This document shows, piece by piece, positions 25,639-34,400 of a stretch of DNA of 64,000 nt. The DNA is taken from assembly GCF_900128995.1 (NCBI RefSeq), contig NZ_FQUE01000008.1:1-64000 (forward strand), read 5' to 3'. Position 1 is the first letter of the stretch; each line of letters begins with the position of its first letter. Position numbers and translations under genes: made by a program. Below the pieces are notes generated by a model, which saw nothing but the letters and a program-made list of their open reading frames with translations, did no database searches and was not told the origin of the DNA. The stretch comes from Loktanella atrilutea (lineage in GTDB: Bacteria; Pseudomonadota; Alphaproteobacteria; Rhodobacterales; Rhodobacteraceae).

Positions 25639-26679
25639 ATGAAGACTTCAATGACATTGACGGCCGCTTCGGCGCTGGCCGTGGCTTTCTGCGCCACCGG
25701 GGCTGCAGCGCAGACCGTCGCATTCCTGATGCCCGATCAGGCGTCGACCCGCTACGAGGAGCATGACTGGCCGGGCTTCCAGGACGCGATGAAGACCGAA
25801 TGCCCCGACTGCCAGCTCGTCTACCAGAACGCCAACGGCGACGTGGCGCTGCAGCAGCAGCAGTTCAACTCGGTCATCGCGCAGGGGGCCAAGGTCGTCG
25901 TGCTCGACCCGGTCGATTCGGCAGCCGCCGCGGCGCTGGTGGAAATCGCCCACAGCCAGGACGTGAAGGTCATCGCCTACGACCGCCCAATCCCGGATTC
26001 GCCCGCTGACTTCTACGTGTCCTTCGACAACGAGGGCATCGGGTACGCCATCGCCCAGTCGCTGGTCGACAAGCTGAAGGCGGACGGCGTGGCGGACGGC
26101 GCGGGCGTTCTGCAGATCAACGGATCGCCCACCGACGCGGCCGCCGGTCTGATCCGCGACGGCATCGACCGGGCGCTGGACGGATCGGTCTACAAGACCT
26201 TGTCCGAATACGACACGCCGGACTGGGCACCGCCCAAGGCGCAGGAATGGGCCGCCGGCCAGATCACGCGCTTCGGCGCCGACATCAAGGGCATCGTGGC
26301 CGCCAACGACGGCACCGGCGGTGGTGCCATCGCCGCGCTGAAGGCCGCGGGCGTCGACCCCCTGCCCCCGGTCACCGGCAACGACGCGACCATCGCGGCG
26401 CTGCAGCTGATCATCGCGGGCGACCAGTACAACACGATCTCCAAACCCTCGGAAATCGTGGCGGAGGCCGCGGCCAAGGTCGCCAAGACCCTGCTGGACG
26501 GCGGCACGCCCGAGGCTTCGACCACCCTCTACGACACCCCCTCGCAGCTTTTCGTGCCGGCGGTCGTGACGCAGGAAAACATCAAGGCCGAGATCTTCGA
26601 CAAGGGCATCCAGACCCCCGAGGAGGTCTGCACCGGCGAATACGCAGAGCCCTGCAAGACCATGGGCATCATGCAGTAA
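25639..26679 (+). CDS. Sugar ABC transporter periplasmic binding protein, XylF-like (346 aa)
   Basis: A signal peptide (MKTSMTLTAASALAVAFCAT, cleavage at AAAQ) precedes a type I periplasmic sugar-binding fold. The segment QQQFNSVIAQGAKVVVLDPV and the later GIVAANDGTGGGAIAALKAA resemble D-xylose binding protein XylF. A GGAGGAGA ribosome binding site precedes ATG 25639. It is the first gene of a five-gene plus-strand operon (binding protein, ATPase, permease, SDR, FGGY kinase) under the LacI regulator. The SDR and kinase suggest the ligand is a pentitol such as ribitol, arabitol or xylitol rather than xylose itself. Confidence 0.88.
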   Translation: MKTSMTLTAASALAVAFCATGAAAQTVAFLMPDQASTRYEEHDWPGFQDAMKTECPDCQLVYQNANGDVALQQQQFNSVIAQGAKVVVLDPVDSAAAAALVEIAHSQDVKVIAYDRPIPDSPADFYVSFDNEGIGYAIAQSLVDKLKADGVADGAGVLQINGSPTDAAAGLIRDGIDRALDGSVYKTLSEYDTPDWAPPKAQEWAAGQITRFGADIKGIVAANDGTGGGAIAALKAAGVDPLPPVTGNDATIAALQLIIAGDQYNTISKPSEIVAEAAAKVAKTLLDGGTPEASTTLYDTPSQLFVPAVVTQENIKAEIFDKGIQTPEEVCTGEYAEPCKTMGIMQ

Positions 26680-26734
26680 ACATCGACGGGTGCGGCGCAA
26701 GGCGCGCCGCACCCCTTCCTTGGGAGGGGACATC

Positions 26735-27538
26735 ATGGAACAGGCATCTGCCGCGCATGCGCCCGGCGAACTGATCCTGCGCCTGCGGGGCGTGGGCAAG
26801 AAATTCGGCGCCGTGACGGCGCTGGAAGACATCGACCTCGATGTCCACGCGGGCGAGGTCGTGGCCCTCGTCGGCGACAACGGGGCCGGCAAGTCGACGC
26901 TGGTCAAGGTGCTGGCCGGCGTGCACCAGCCCACCTCGGGCACGATCGAGGTGCAGGGCAAGGCCGTCACCCTCGACACCCCCGGCAAGGCGCTGGAGCT
27001 TGGCATCGCCACGGTCTTTCAGGATCTGGCCCTGTGCGAGAACCTCGATGTCGTCGCCAACCTCTTTCTCGGGCACGAGATTTCGCCCTGGCGGATGGAC
27101 GAGGTGCAGATGGAGGTCCGCGCCTGGACCCTGCTGCAGGAACTCGCCGCCCGCATCCCCTCGGTGCGCGAACCCATCGCGTCCCTGTCCGGCGGCCAGC
27201 GCCAGACCGTCGCCATCGCGCGGTCGCTGCTGCTGGAACCGCAGATCATCATGCTGGACGAACCGACCGCCGCCCTTGGGGTCGCCCAGACCGCCGAGGT
27301 GCTGAACCTGATCGAACGGGTCCGCGCACGCGGTCACGGGGTGATCCTGATCTCGCACAACATGGAAGACGTCCGCGCCGTCGCCGACCGTATCGTGGTG
27401 CTGCGGCTGGGCAAGAACAACGGCGTCTATACCGCCGAGACCTCGCATCAGGAACTGGTCGCGGCGATCACCGGGGCGAACGAGAACGCCGTCTCGCGCC
27501 GCGCCGCACGCAAACTCGAGGAAGTGGATCAGGGCTGA
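26735..27538 (+). CDS. Sugar ABC transporter ATP-binding protein, single nucleotide-binding domain (267 aa)
   Basis: ATG 26735 follows GGGAGGGGA. Walker A is GDNGAGKST, the signature is LSGGQRQTVAIARSLLLEP and Walker B is IIMLDEPTAALGV, with the switch His in ISHNMEDVRAVADRI. Unlike the two-domain XylG/RbsA ATPases, it has only one domain, like FrcA. It therefore presumably works as a homodimer. The stop overlaps the permease start by one base (TGATG). Confidence 0.93.
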   Translation: MEQASAAHAPGELILRLRGVGKKFGAVTALEDIDLDVHAGEVVALVGDNGAGKSTLVKVLAGVHQPTSGTIEVQGKAVTLDTPGKALELGIATVFQDLALCENLDVVANLFLGHEISPWRMDEVQMEVRAWTLLQELAARIPSVREPIASLSGGQRQTVAIARSLLLEPQIIMLDEPTAALGVAQTAEVLNLIERVRARGHGVILISHNMEDVRAVADRIVVLRLGKNNGVYTAETSHQELVAAITGANENAVSRRAARKLEEVDQG

Positions 27539-28794
27539 TGGCACAGGACATGCAAACCAAGGCAACAGGTGCACGGCTCGATCAGGGCGACAGTCGCGTC
27601 CGCCACGACACGGGGCTGTCCGGGGCCCTGCGCGGCTTCGTCGATCGGGTCAGTTCCGGCGATCTGGGAATGCTGCCGGTCGTCGTCGGCCTCGTGCTGA
27701 TCTCGGTCGTGTTCAGCCTGCTGAACCCCGTCTTCCTCGCCCCGGCCAACCTCGTCAACGTGCTCTTCGATGCCGCCGCCGTCGGGTTCATCGCCCTCGG
27801 CGTGGTCTGCGTCCTGCTGCTGGGAGAGATCGATCTGTCCATCGGTTCAATGAGCGGTCTGTCCTCCGCCATCATCGGCGTGCTCTGGATCAACACGGGC
27901 CTGCCGCTGGCCGTGGCCATCGCCGGATCGCTCGCCATGGGCGCGCTTGTCGGCGTGGTCTACGGCGTCCTGCGCAACAAGTTCGAGATGCCAAGCTTCG
28001 TGGCGACGCTCTCCGGCCTGCTGGCGCTTCTCGGCCTGCAACTCTACATCCTCGGGCCCACGGGGTCGATCAACCTGCCCTTCAGCTCGCCGCTAGTCCG
28101 CTTCGGACAGATCCTGATCATGCCGGCGTGGCTGTCGTATCTGGTCGCCATCCTGCCGGGCGTGCTAATTGTCATCGGGGCGGTCCGCACCAATGCGCAG
28201 CGCACGGCGGCGAACCTGTCCTCGCCCGGGATTAGCATCGCTATCGCCAAGGCGGCCGTCCTCACCCTCGGCCTCGTCTTCGCGGTCTACTACCTCGAGC
28301 TCAGCCGCGGCGTGCCGTGGATGTTCGGCGTCTTCGTAATGTTCGTCGTGCTATTGGATTACGCGCTGGTGCGCACCCAGTGGGGCCGGTCAATGTTCGC
28401 CGTCGGCGGCAACGCCGAAGCCGCGCGCCGGTCCGGCATCAATGTGCAGCGCATCCGCATGTCCGCCTTCATGGTCTGTTCGACCTTCGCGGCGCTGGGC
28501 GGTGTCTTCGCCGCTGCCCGCCTCGCCTCGGCCAGCCAGCAGGCCGGATCCGGCGACGTGAACCTGAACGCCATCGCCGCGGCGGTGATCGGCGGCACCT
28601 CGCTTTTCGGCGGGCGCGGGTCGGCGTGGTCGGCGCTGCTCGGCGTGCTCGTCATCATGGCGATCTCGAACGGGTTGACGCTGCTGAACCTGTCGTCCTC
28701 GCTGCGCTACATGATCACGGGGGGTGTCCTTGCCGTCGCCGTCATCGTCGACAGCCTTGCCCGCCGGTCCCGCGCCAGCCACGGCCGCGCGTAA
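27538..28794 (+). CDS. Sugar ABC transporter permease, XylH/RbsC family (418 aa)
   Basis: An N-terminal cytoplasmic tail of about 45 residues is followed by ten or so helices. The signatures are [19 protein letters not shown] (the GxIDLSVG motif of this family) and [20 protein letters not shown] (EAA-like coupling loop). [20 protein letters not shown] is near the C-terminus. The start ATG 27538 overlaps the ATPase stop. Confidence 0.93.
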   Translation: MAQDMQTKATGARLDQGDSRVRHDTGLSGALRGFVDRVSSGDLGMLPVVVGLVLISVVFSLLNPVFLAPANLVNVLFDAAAVGFIALGVVCVLLLGEIDLSIGSMSGLSSAIIGVLWINTGLPLAVAIAGSLAMGALVGVVYGVLRNKFEMPSFVATLSGLLALLGLQLYILGPTGSINLPFSSPLVRFGQILIMPAWLSYLVAILPGVLIVIGAVRTNAQRTAANLSSPGISIAIAKAAVLTLGLVFAVYYLELSRGVPWMFGVFVMFVVLLDYALVRTQWGRSMFAVGGNAEAARRSGINVQRIRMSAFMVCSTFAALGGVFAAARLASASQQAGSGDVNLNAIAAAVIGGTSLFGGRGSAWSALLGVLVIMAISNGLTLLNLSSSLRYMITGGVLAVAVIVDSLARRSRASHGRA

Positions 28795-28810
28795 ATCACA
28801 GGATAAGAAA

Positions 28811-29539
28811 ATGACGAACCGCATGGACAACAAGACCGCTGCCATCACCGGCGCGGCATCGGGGATCGGGCTGGAATGCGCCCGCATCCTGATCGAGGAA
28901 GGCGCGCAGGTCGTCCTGATCGACCGCGCCGCCGACCGCCTTCACGCCCTGTGCGAAGAGTTGGGCGACAATGCCAAACCCTTGGTGATCGACCTACTCG
29001 ACGGGCCACAGGTCAGCGGCATGGTCCCGAAGATCGAGGCGCTCGTCGGCCCGCTCGACATCTTCCATGCCAATGCCGGGGCTTACGTCGGCGGTCCGGC
29101 GGCAGAGGGCGACCCGGACGTCTGGGACCGGATGCTGAACCTGAACATTAACGCCGCCTTCCGCAGCGTGCAGGCGGTGCTGCCCGGCATGATCGACCGC
29201 AAGAGCGGTGACGTGATCTTCACCAGTTCCGTCGCCGGCGTGGTCCCCGTGGTGTGGGAGCCGATCTACACCGCCTCCAAATTCGCCGTGCAGGCCTTTC
29301 TGCACGCGACACGCCGACAGGTATCCCAATACGGCATCCGCATGGGTGCCGTCCTCCCGGGGCCAGTCGTCACGGCCTTGCTGGACGACTGGCCGAAGGA
29401 GAAGATGGAGGAGGCGCTGGCCAACGGATCGCTGATGCAACCGCGAGAGGTGGCAGAGGCCGTTCTGTTCATGCTGACCCGCCCCCGCGGCGTGGTGATC
29501 CGCGACATGGTCATCCTGCCCAACAGCGTCGACCTGTGA
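28811..29539 (+). CDS. Short-chain dehydrogenase, polyol (ribitol-type) dehydrogenase-like (242 aa)
   Basis: The NAD-binding motif is TGAASGIG near residue 14. The catalytic set is N (LNINAA), S (FTSSVAG), and Y-x3-K (YTASK). The frame has AGGA upstream of ATG 28811; ATG 28823 is an alternative. It lies between a XylH-like permease and an FGGY kinase. This gene order fits oxidation of a pentitol to a pentulose, e.g. ribitol to D-ribulose, before phosphorylation. The substrate is inferred from context only. Confidence 0.85.
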   Translation: MTNRMDNKTAAITGAASGIGLECARILIEEGAQVVLIDRAADRLHALCEELGDNAKPLVIDLLDGPQVSGMVPKIEALVGPLDIFHANAGAYVGGPAAEGDPDVWDRMLNLNINAAFRSVQAVLPGMIDRKSGDVIFTSSVAGVVPVVWEPIYTASKFAVQAFLHATRRQVSQYGIRMGAVLPGPVVTALLDDWPKEKMEEALANGSLMQPREVAEAVLFMLTRPRGVVIRDMVILPNSVDL

Positions 29540-29556
29540 CGGGACGGGGGACCGGC

Positions 29557-31206
29557 ATGACTCAGCAAACGGACAAGACCGACGGCTACCTGCTCGGCGT
29601 CGATGTCGGCACCGGCAGCGCACGCGCGGGCGTCATCGCGACCGACGGAACCCTCGTCGGCACCGACAGCCACGCCATTGTCCTGCACCGTGACGGCGAC
29701 TGCGTCGAGCAATCAAGCGAGGACATCTGGCAGGCCGTCGCACAGGCTGTCCGCGGTGCCGTCGCCAAGGCCGGTATCGCGCCGGGCGACATCCGCGGGA
29801 TCGGCTTCGACGCCACCTGCTCGCTGGTCGTCCTCGGCTCGAACGGGGTGCCACTGCCGGTGGGCGATCCCTCTCACCCGGAACGGAACATCATGGTCTG
29901 GATGGATCACCGCGCGCTTGAACAGGCCGAGCGCATCAATGCCACAGGCCACCGCGTCCTCGATTACGTCGGCGGCCGCATCTCGCCAGAGATGGAAACG
30001 CCGAAGCTTCTCTGGCTGAAGGAAAACCGCCCCGACATCTACGCCGCCGCATGGCAGTTCATGGATCTGACCGACTACCTGACGTGGCGGGCCACCGGCG
30101 ATCTGGCCCGTTCGGTCTGCACGGTCACGTGCAAGTGGACCTATCTGGCGCACGAGGATCGCTGGGACGCCGACTATTTCCGGACCGTCGGGCTGGCGGA
30201 CCTGGCGGAGGACGGGTTTCGCCGCATCGGAACGCGGATCGTGCCCGCCGGCACGGCCCTCGCGAGCGGCCTGACGGCGGCGGCTGCAGATGACCTTGGA
30301 CTGCCGGCGGGAACACCTGTCGGCGCGGGCCTGATCGACGCCCATGCGGGCGGCATCGGGTCCGTCGGTGCCGCAGGCGGCGGCGGGGCCACCGCCAACA
30401 TGGCCTATGTCTTCGGCACTTCGTCCTGCACCATGACCAGCACAACCGCGCCCGTCTTCGTGCCCGGCGTCTGGGGGCCCTATCATTCGGCGATGGTGCC
30501 GGGTCTCTGGCTGAACGAGGGCGGCCAGTCCGCCGCCGGTGCCGCCATAGAACAACTGCTTCTTCACCACCCGATGGCACCCGAGGCGTCGGCCATGGCC
30601 GATGCGGCCGGCCTGTCCCTCCCCGCCTTTCTGGCACGGCAGGCAGAGAAGACGCTGGCCGGGTCGCAGGATGCCGCCCAGCTTGCGGGCCGCATCCATG
30701 TCGTGCCGGAATTCCTCGGCAACCGCGCGCCCTTTGCCGAACCGGACACGCGTGCCGTCATCGCGGGCCTTGGCATGGCGCGCGATCTCGACAGCCTCGT
30801 CGCGCTTTACATCGCGGGTCTGTGCGGCATCGGCTATGGCCTGCGCCAGATCATCGACGCGCAGACCCGCGCCGGTGCGCCGGTCGCACGGATCATCATC
30901 AGCGGCGGGGCCGGTCGCAGCGCGCTGGTGCGCCAGATCCTCGCCGATGCCACCGGGGTCGAACTGACCTCTCCCGCCACGGCAGAGCCGGTGCTGCTGG
31001 GCGCCGCGATCCTCGGCAGCGTGGCGGCGGGCGTCCATCCCGACATTCCCGCCGCCATGGCCCGCATGTCGTCCTTCGCCGCACGTTTCGCGCCGCAGGG
31101 CGGGGCCGTGCGCGACCTGCATCAGGCCCGGTTCGACACCTTCACGCAGCTTCAGTCGGTGGCGCGCAGGATCGCGGGTCAGCAGGGCGAGCCGCCGAGG
31201 GCATAG
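29557..31206 (+). CDS. FGGY-family carbohydrate kinase, probable D-ribulokinase (549 aa)
   Basis: The N-terminal ATPase-fold motif is GVDVGTGSARAGV, the middle contains the substrate region MVWMDHRALEQAERIN, and the second half has FGTSSCTMTSTT and IISGGAGRSALVRQILADAT. This corresponds to the FGGY pattern. A length near 550 residues and the MDHRA segment fit the D-ribulokinase (FGGY/YDR109C) branch better than xylulokinase. It would phosphorylate the pentulose made by the upstream SDR and feed the pentose phosphate pathway. The gene starts 17 bases after the SDR stop. Confidence 0.88.
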   Translation: MTQQTDKTDGYLLGVDVGTGSARAGVIATDGTLVGTDSHAIVLHRDGDCVEQSSEDIWQAVAQAVRGAVAKAGIAPGDIRGIGFDATCSLVVLGSNGVPLPVGDPSHPERNIMVWMDHRALEQAERINATGHRVLDYVGGRISPEMETPKLLWLKENRPDIYAAAWQFMDLTDYLTWRATGDLARSVCTVTCKWTYLAHEDRWDADYFRTVGLADLAEDGFRRIGTRIVPAGTALASGLTAAAADDLGLPAGTPVGAGLIDAHAGGIGSVGAAGGGGATANMAYVFGTSSCTMTSTTAPVFVPGVWGPYHSAMVPGLWLNEGGQSAAGAAIEQLLLHHPMAPEASAMADAAGLSLPAFLARQAEKTLAGSQDAAQLAGRIHVVPEFLGNRAPFAEPDTRAVIAGLGMARDLDSLVALYIAGLCGIGYGLRQIIDAQTRAGAPVARIIISGGAGRSALVRQILADATGVELTSPATAEPVLLGAAILGSVAAGVHPDIPAAMARMSSFAARFAPQGGAVRDLHQARFDTFTQLQSVARRIAGQQGEPPRA

Positions 31207-31325
31207 CCCTGTCACCGCGCCGGTCATCCAGCGCCACGGCCGTCCCATACGATCCCAAGGTGGCACCCCGTTGCCAAGCCCGGCCCGACGCCTTAACCCG
31301 GCAGCCAGCAAACAGGAGCTGCACC

Positions 31326-31970
31326 ATGGGTGAAATCACGCTCGTCCGTCACGGGCAGGCCAATTCCGCCGCCACGACAGAGGCGGAATACGACCGCCTG
31401 TCCGACCTTGGCCACAGCCAGGCGAAATGGCTGGGCGACTGGATGCGCGACCATGACCGGCCCTATGACGTCGTCCTGTCCGGTACCCTGCGGCGCCAGC
31501 GGGAAACCGTCGCCGGCATGGGCTTTCCAGACGCGGCCACCGACGACCGTCTGAACGAGATCGCCTACTACGACCTGACACACGAGATGAAGGCGGTCCA
31601 CGGCACCGACCGCGCCGGCCCCGAGGATTTCGTCACCCATTTCCCCGCCACCCTGACCGCCTGGCGGGCAGGAGAGATCGGCGGCGCCGAATACTACGAC
31701 GACTTCCGCGCCCGCGTGAAGGATGTCATGGACATGGCGGCACAGCCGGGCCGGCGCGTGCTGTGCGTCTCCTCCGGCGGGATCATCGCGCAGGCGATTT
31801 CCGATGTCCTCGGCCTCGACATCCCGCAGATGGCGCGCATCGCCCTGCCGATCCTGAACACCTCCGTCCACCGGATCCAGATCACCGACCACGGGCCGCT
31901 CGTGACCTGCTACAACAGTGCACCGCACCTCGATACCGCCGCACGCGCGGACCAGCGCACCTTTTACTGA
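31326..31970 (+). CDS. Histidine phosphatase (phosphoglycerate-mutase-like) superfamily protein (214 aa)
   Basis: The catalytic RHG motif is at LVRHGQAN near the N-terminus (residue 8-10), with the partner residues in VLCVSSGGIIAQAISDVL, where the usual H of the second motif is replaced by Ser (CVSSGG instead of VxHGG). The family acts on phosphoesters with a phosphohistidine intermediate. An AGGAG ribosome binding site precedes ATG 31326. The GST-like gene begins 10 bases after the stop. The substrate is unknown, and loss of the second histidine may reduce activity. Confidence 0.85.
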   Translation: MGEITLVRHGQANSAATTEAEYDRLSDLGHSQAKWLGDWMRDHDRPYDVVLSGTLRRQRETVAGMGFPDAATDDRLNEIAYYDLTHEMKAVHGTDRAGPEDFVTHFPATLTAWRAGEIGGAEYYDDFRARVKDVMDMAAQPGRRVLCVSSGGIIAQAISDVLGLDIPQMARIALPILNTSVHRIQITDHGPLVTCYNSAPHLDTAARADQRTFY

Positions 31971-31980
31971 AAGCACACCC

Positions 31981-32598
31981 ATGCTGACCCTGCATTACAA
32001 TCCCCTGACCGTCGCCCCCGTCGTCGCCATCGTGATGGAGGAGCTGGAACTGGACTACACGCCGGTGCTCGTCGACTTCCGCGCGGCGCAGCAGACCTCT
32101 CCCGCCTACCTGGCCCTGAACCCCAAGGGACGGGTGCCGACGCTGGAAACCCCGCACGGCGTCATCACCGAGACCGGTGCGATCCTCGACTGGCTCGCCG
32201 CCGTGCATGGCCCGCACCTCGTCCCCGACGACCCCTTTCAGGCGGCCCGGATGAGAGAGACGATGTATTACCTCGCCTCCACCCTGCATGTGAACTACGC
32301 CCACGCCCTGCGCGGCGCCCGCTGGGCCGATCTGGAAACCTCCTGGGCCGACATGTCCGCCAAGGCGCCGCACACGATGGCGGCGTCGCTGGCCTACCTC
32401 GAAGGACACCTCGACTTCGCCCCCTTCGCCATTGGCACGGGCCTGACGCTGGCCGATCCGTGGCTTTTCGTCCTGACGGGTTTCGCGACGCGGCTGAACA
32501 TCGACCTTGCGCAGTTTCCGAACCTGTCGGCCCATCAGGTGCTGATGAACGACCGCTACGCCGTCCGGGCCGCGCGCAACAAGGGGATGCTGGCATGA
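31981..32598 (+). CDS. Glutathione S-transferase-like protein (205 aa)
   Basis: The N-terminal thioredoxin fold (MLTLHYNPLTVAPVVAIVME, then NPKGRVPTLETPHGVITETG, the cis-Pro VP and E-T/S glutathione-binding residues) and the helical C-terminal domain fit the cytosolic GST family. No obvious catalytic Cys or Ser is seen in the first helix (NPLTVAP), so the chemistry is unclear. It is tightly spaced after the phosphatase gene and overlaps the saccharopine dehydrogenase start by four bases. Confidence 0.85.
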   Translation: MLTLHYNPLTVAPVVAIVMEELELDYTPVLVDFRAAQQTSPAYLALNPKGRVPTLETPHGVITETGAILDWLAAVHGPHLVPDDPFQAARMRETMYYLASTLHVNYAHALRGARWADLETSWADMSAKAPHTMAASLAYLEGHLDFAPFAIGTGLTLADPWLFVLTGFATRLNIDLAQFPNLSAHQVLMNDRYAVRAARNKGMLA

Positions 32599-33635
32599 CA
32601 CACCTTTGGGTCCGCGCGGAATCCCGCGATCACGAGGCGCGCGTCGGTATCATGCCGCTGGGCGTGACGGAACTGGTCCGGCAGGGCATGCGCGTCACGG
32701 TCGAGGACAGCACGCAGCGCATCGTCCCCACCGCCGACTACGCCGCCGCCGGGGCAGAGATCGCGCCGGAAGGGTCGTGGCCGGAAGCCCCGCTTGACGC
32801 GCTGATCTTCGGCCTCAAGGAACTGCCCGCCGACGGCACGCCCTTGCGCCACACGCACATCATGTTCGGCCATGCCTACAAGGGCCAGCCCGACGGGCGC
32901 GTCCTGCTCGACCGGTTCCGGGCGGGCGGCGGGCGTCTGCTGGACCTTGAATACCTGATAGAGGAAGGCGGCCGCCGCGTCGCCGCCTTCGGCTACTGGG
33001 CGGGCTACGCAGGGGCCGCCGTCAGCCTGATGTGCTGGATGGCGCAGCAGCGCGGTCAGGTCATGGGACCGGTCCGCGCCGTCCCGTCGCAATCGCATCT
33101 GCTGGCCGACCTGCAGGGCGATCTCGTGCAGCTCGGCACGCAGCGTCCGACCGCACTCATCATCGGGGCGCTGGGGCGCGTCGGCACCGGGGCGGCCGAC
33201 CTGTGCCGCGACATGGGGGTCGCCACGACCAAATGGGACATGGCCGAAACCGCCTCCGGCGGGCCGTTCCCCGAAATCCTGCAGCACGAGATGTTCTTCA
33301 ACTGCATCCTCGCCCGTCCCGGCACGCCCGTCTTCGTGCCCGCCAGCGCCAAGGTCGCCGACCGCCGCCTGAGTGTGATCGGCGACATCGCCTGCGACCC
33401 CGACAGCGATTTTTCCCCGATCAAGGTCTACGACCGCGTGACGACATGGGACGCCCCCGCCCTGCGGGTCCACGACTCACCGGTCCTCGACGTCACCGCC
33501 ATCGACAACCTGCCGTCGCTGATGCCGCTCGAATCCTCTCAGGACTTCGCCGACCAGTTGCTGCCGCACCTGGCGACGCCAGAGTCGGACGTCTGGGAAC
33601 GCGCGGCAGAAATCTTCCGCCGCGCGATGGCCTAG
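32595..33635 (+). CDS. Saccharopine dehydrogenase (NAD+, L-lysine-forming) family (346 aa)
   Basis: The protein starts THLWVRAESRDHEARVGIMP, containing the substrate-binding R-E-x-x-x-x-E-x-R-x-x-(L/I) pattern shared by alanine dehydrogenase and Lys1-type saccharopine dehydrogenases. The NAD-binding region is ALIIGALGRVGTGAADLCRD. FGHAYKGQPDG and GRLLDLEYLIEEGGRRVAAF match Lys1. It likely interconverts saccharopine and lysine plus 2-oxoglutarate in lysine metabolism. Its stop overlaps the stop of the convergent SDR gene at the tetranucleotide CTAG. Confidence 0.88.
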   Translation: MTHLWVRAESRDHEARVGIMPLGVTELVRQGMRVTVEDSTQRIVPTADYAAAGAEIAPEGSWPEAPLDALIFGLKELPADGTPLRHTHIMFGHAYKGQPDGRVLLDRFRAGGGRLLDLEYLIEEGGRRVAAFGYWAGYAGAAVSLMCWMAQQRGQVMGPVRAVPSQSHLLADLQGDLVQLGTQRPTALIIGALGRVGTGAADLCRDMGVATTKWDMAETASGGPFPEILQHEMFFNCILARPGTPVFVPASAKVADRRLSVIGDIACDPDSDFSPIKVYDRVTTWDAPALRVHDSPVLDVTAIDNLPSLMPLESSQDFADQLLPHLATPESDVWERAAEIFRRAMA

Positions 33636-34372
33636 CTCTTGGGGCGAAAGATGCCGTAGTAGGCCCAGTCCGGCAGGAACTGCCCCAGCCGGAACAGCCA
33701 CGAGAACATGACCGGAAAGCTCTTCTTGAACCGGGTCGGGTTGTTCATGTGGTCGAATATCTCGGTCGCGGCGTCCTCGGGCTCCATGATGAACGGCATG
33801 TTGAAATCGTTCTTCTCGGTCAGCTGGGTCTTGACGAAGCCGGGATTGACGACCTGCACATCGACCCCGGTCTTGCGCAGGTCTGCGTACATGCACTCTG
33901 CCAGCGACATGATCGCAGCCTTCGACGCCGTATATCCGATGGTCCCCGGCAGCCCCCGGAACGCCGTCAGGCTGGAGGTCACGACGATGTGCCCCCGGTC
34001 ACGGGCGGTGAAATCCTTCATCACGCTGCCGATCACCCGGCTGGCACCGACGTAGTTCACGTCCGCCATCTGCTCTGCCTGCCTGTTGTCCCATTCGGAC
34101 GACCGCATCGGCCAGTAGACGCCCGCCAGATAGACCAGTCCGTCGATCTCTCCCACCTGCTTGCGCGCGGCCTCGACCGAGTCCAGATCCGACACGTCCA
34201 CCGTCACCCATGACGCCCGGCCCGGCAGTTCGGCGACCAGCGACCGCAACCGATCCTCCGACCGGGCAGAGACGATGACCTCGACGCCGACGCGGCTCAG
34301 CTTGTGCGCCAGCGCGCGGCCCAGACCCTCGCTCGCGCCCACGATCCAGTATCTCTTGCCTTGCCAGTCCAC
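33632..34372 (-). CDS. Short-chain dehydrogenase of the FAD-oxidase/DUF1365 cluster (246 aa)
   Basis: The start is GTG 34372, decided by AGGAGAGAG seven bases upstream and by the family N-terminus (DWQGKRYWIVGASEGLGRAL). The cofactor motif is GASEGLG. The catalytic residues are S (VVTSSLTA) and Y-x3-K (GYTASK). The C-terminus has an extra hydrophobic patch (FSWLFRLGQFLPDWAYYGIF) that may touch the membrane. It is the last gene of the four-gene cluster starting at 37688, and its stop overlaps that of saccharopine dehydrogenase. Confidence 0.88.
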   Translation of the reverse strand: MDWQGKRYWIVGASEGLGRALAHKLSRVGVEVIVSARSEDRLRSLVAELPGRASWVTVDVSDLDSVEAARKQVGEIDGLVYLAGVYWPMRSSEWDNRQAEQMADVNYVGASRVIGSVMKDFTARDRGHIVVTSSLTAFRGLPGTIGYTASKAAIMSLAECMYADLRKTGVDVQVVNPGFVKTQLTEKNDFNMPFIMEPEDAATEIFDHMNNPTRFKKSFPVMFSWLFRLGQFLPDWAYYGIFRPKS

Positions 34373-34400
34373 GTCGCTCTCTCCTGTCGGTTGGTCCCCT

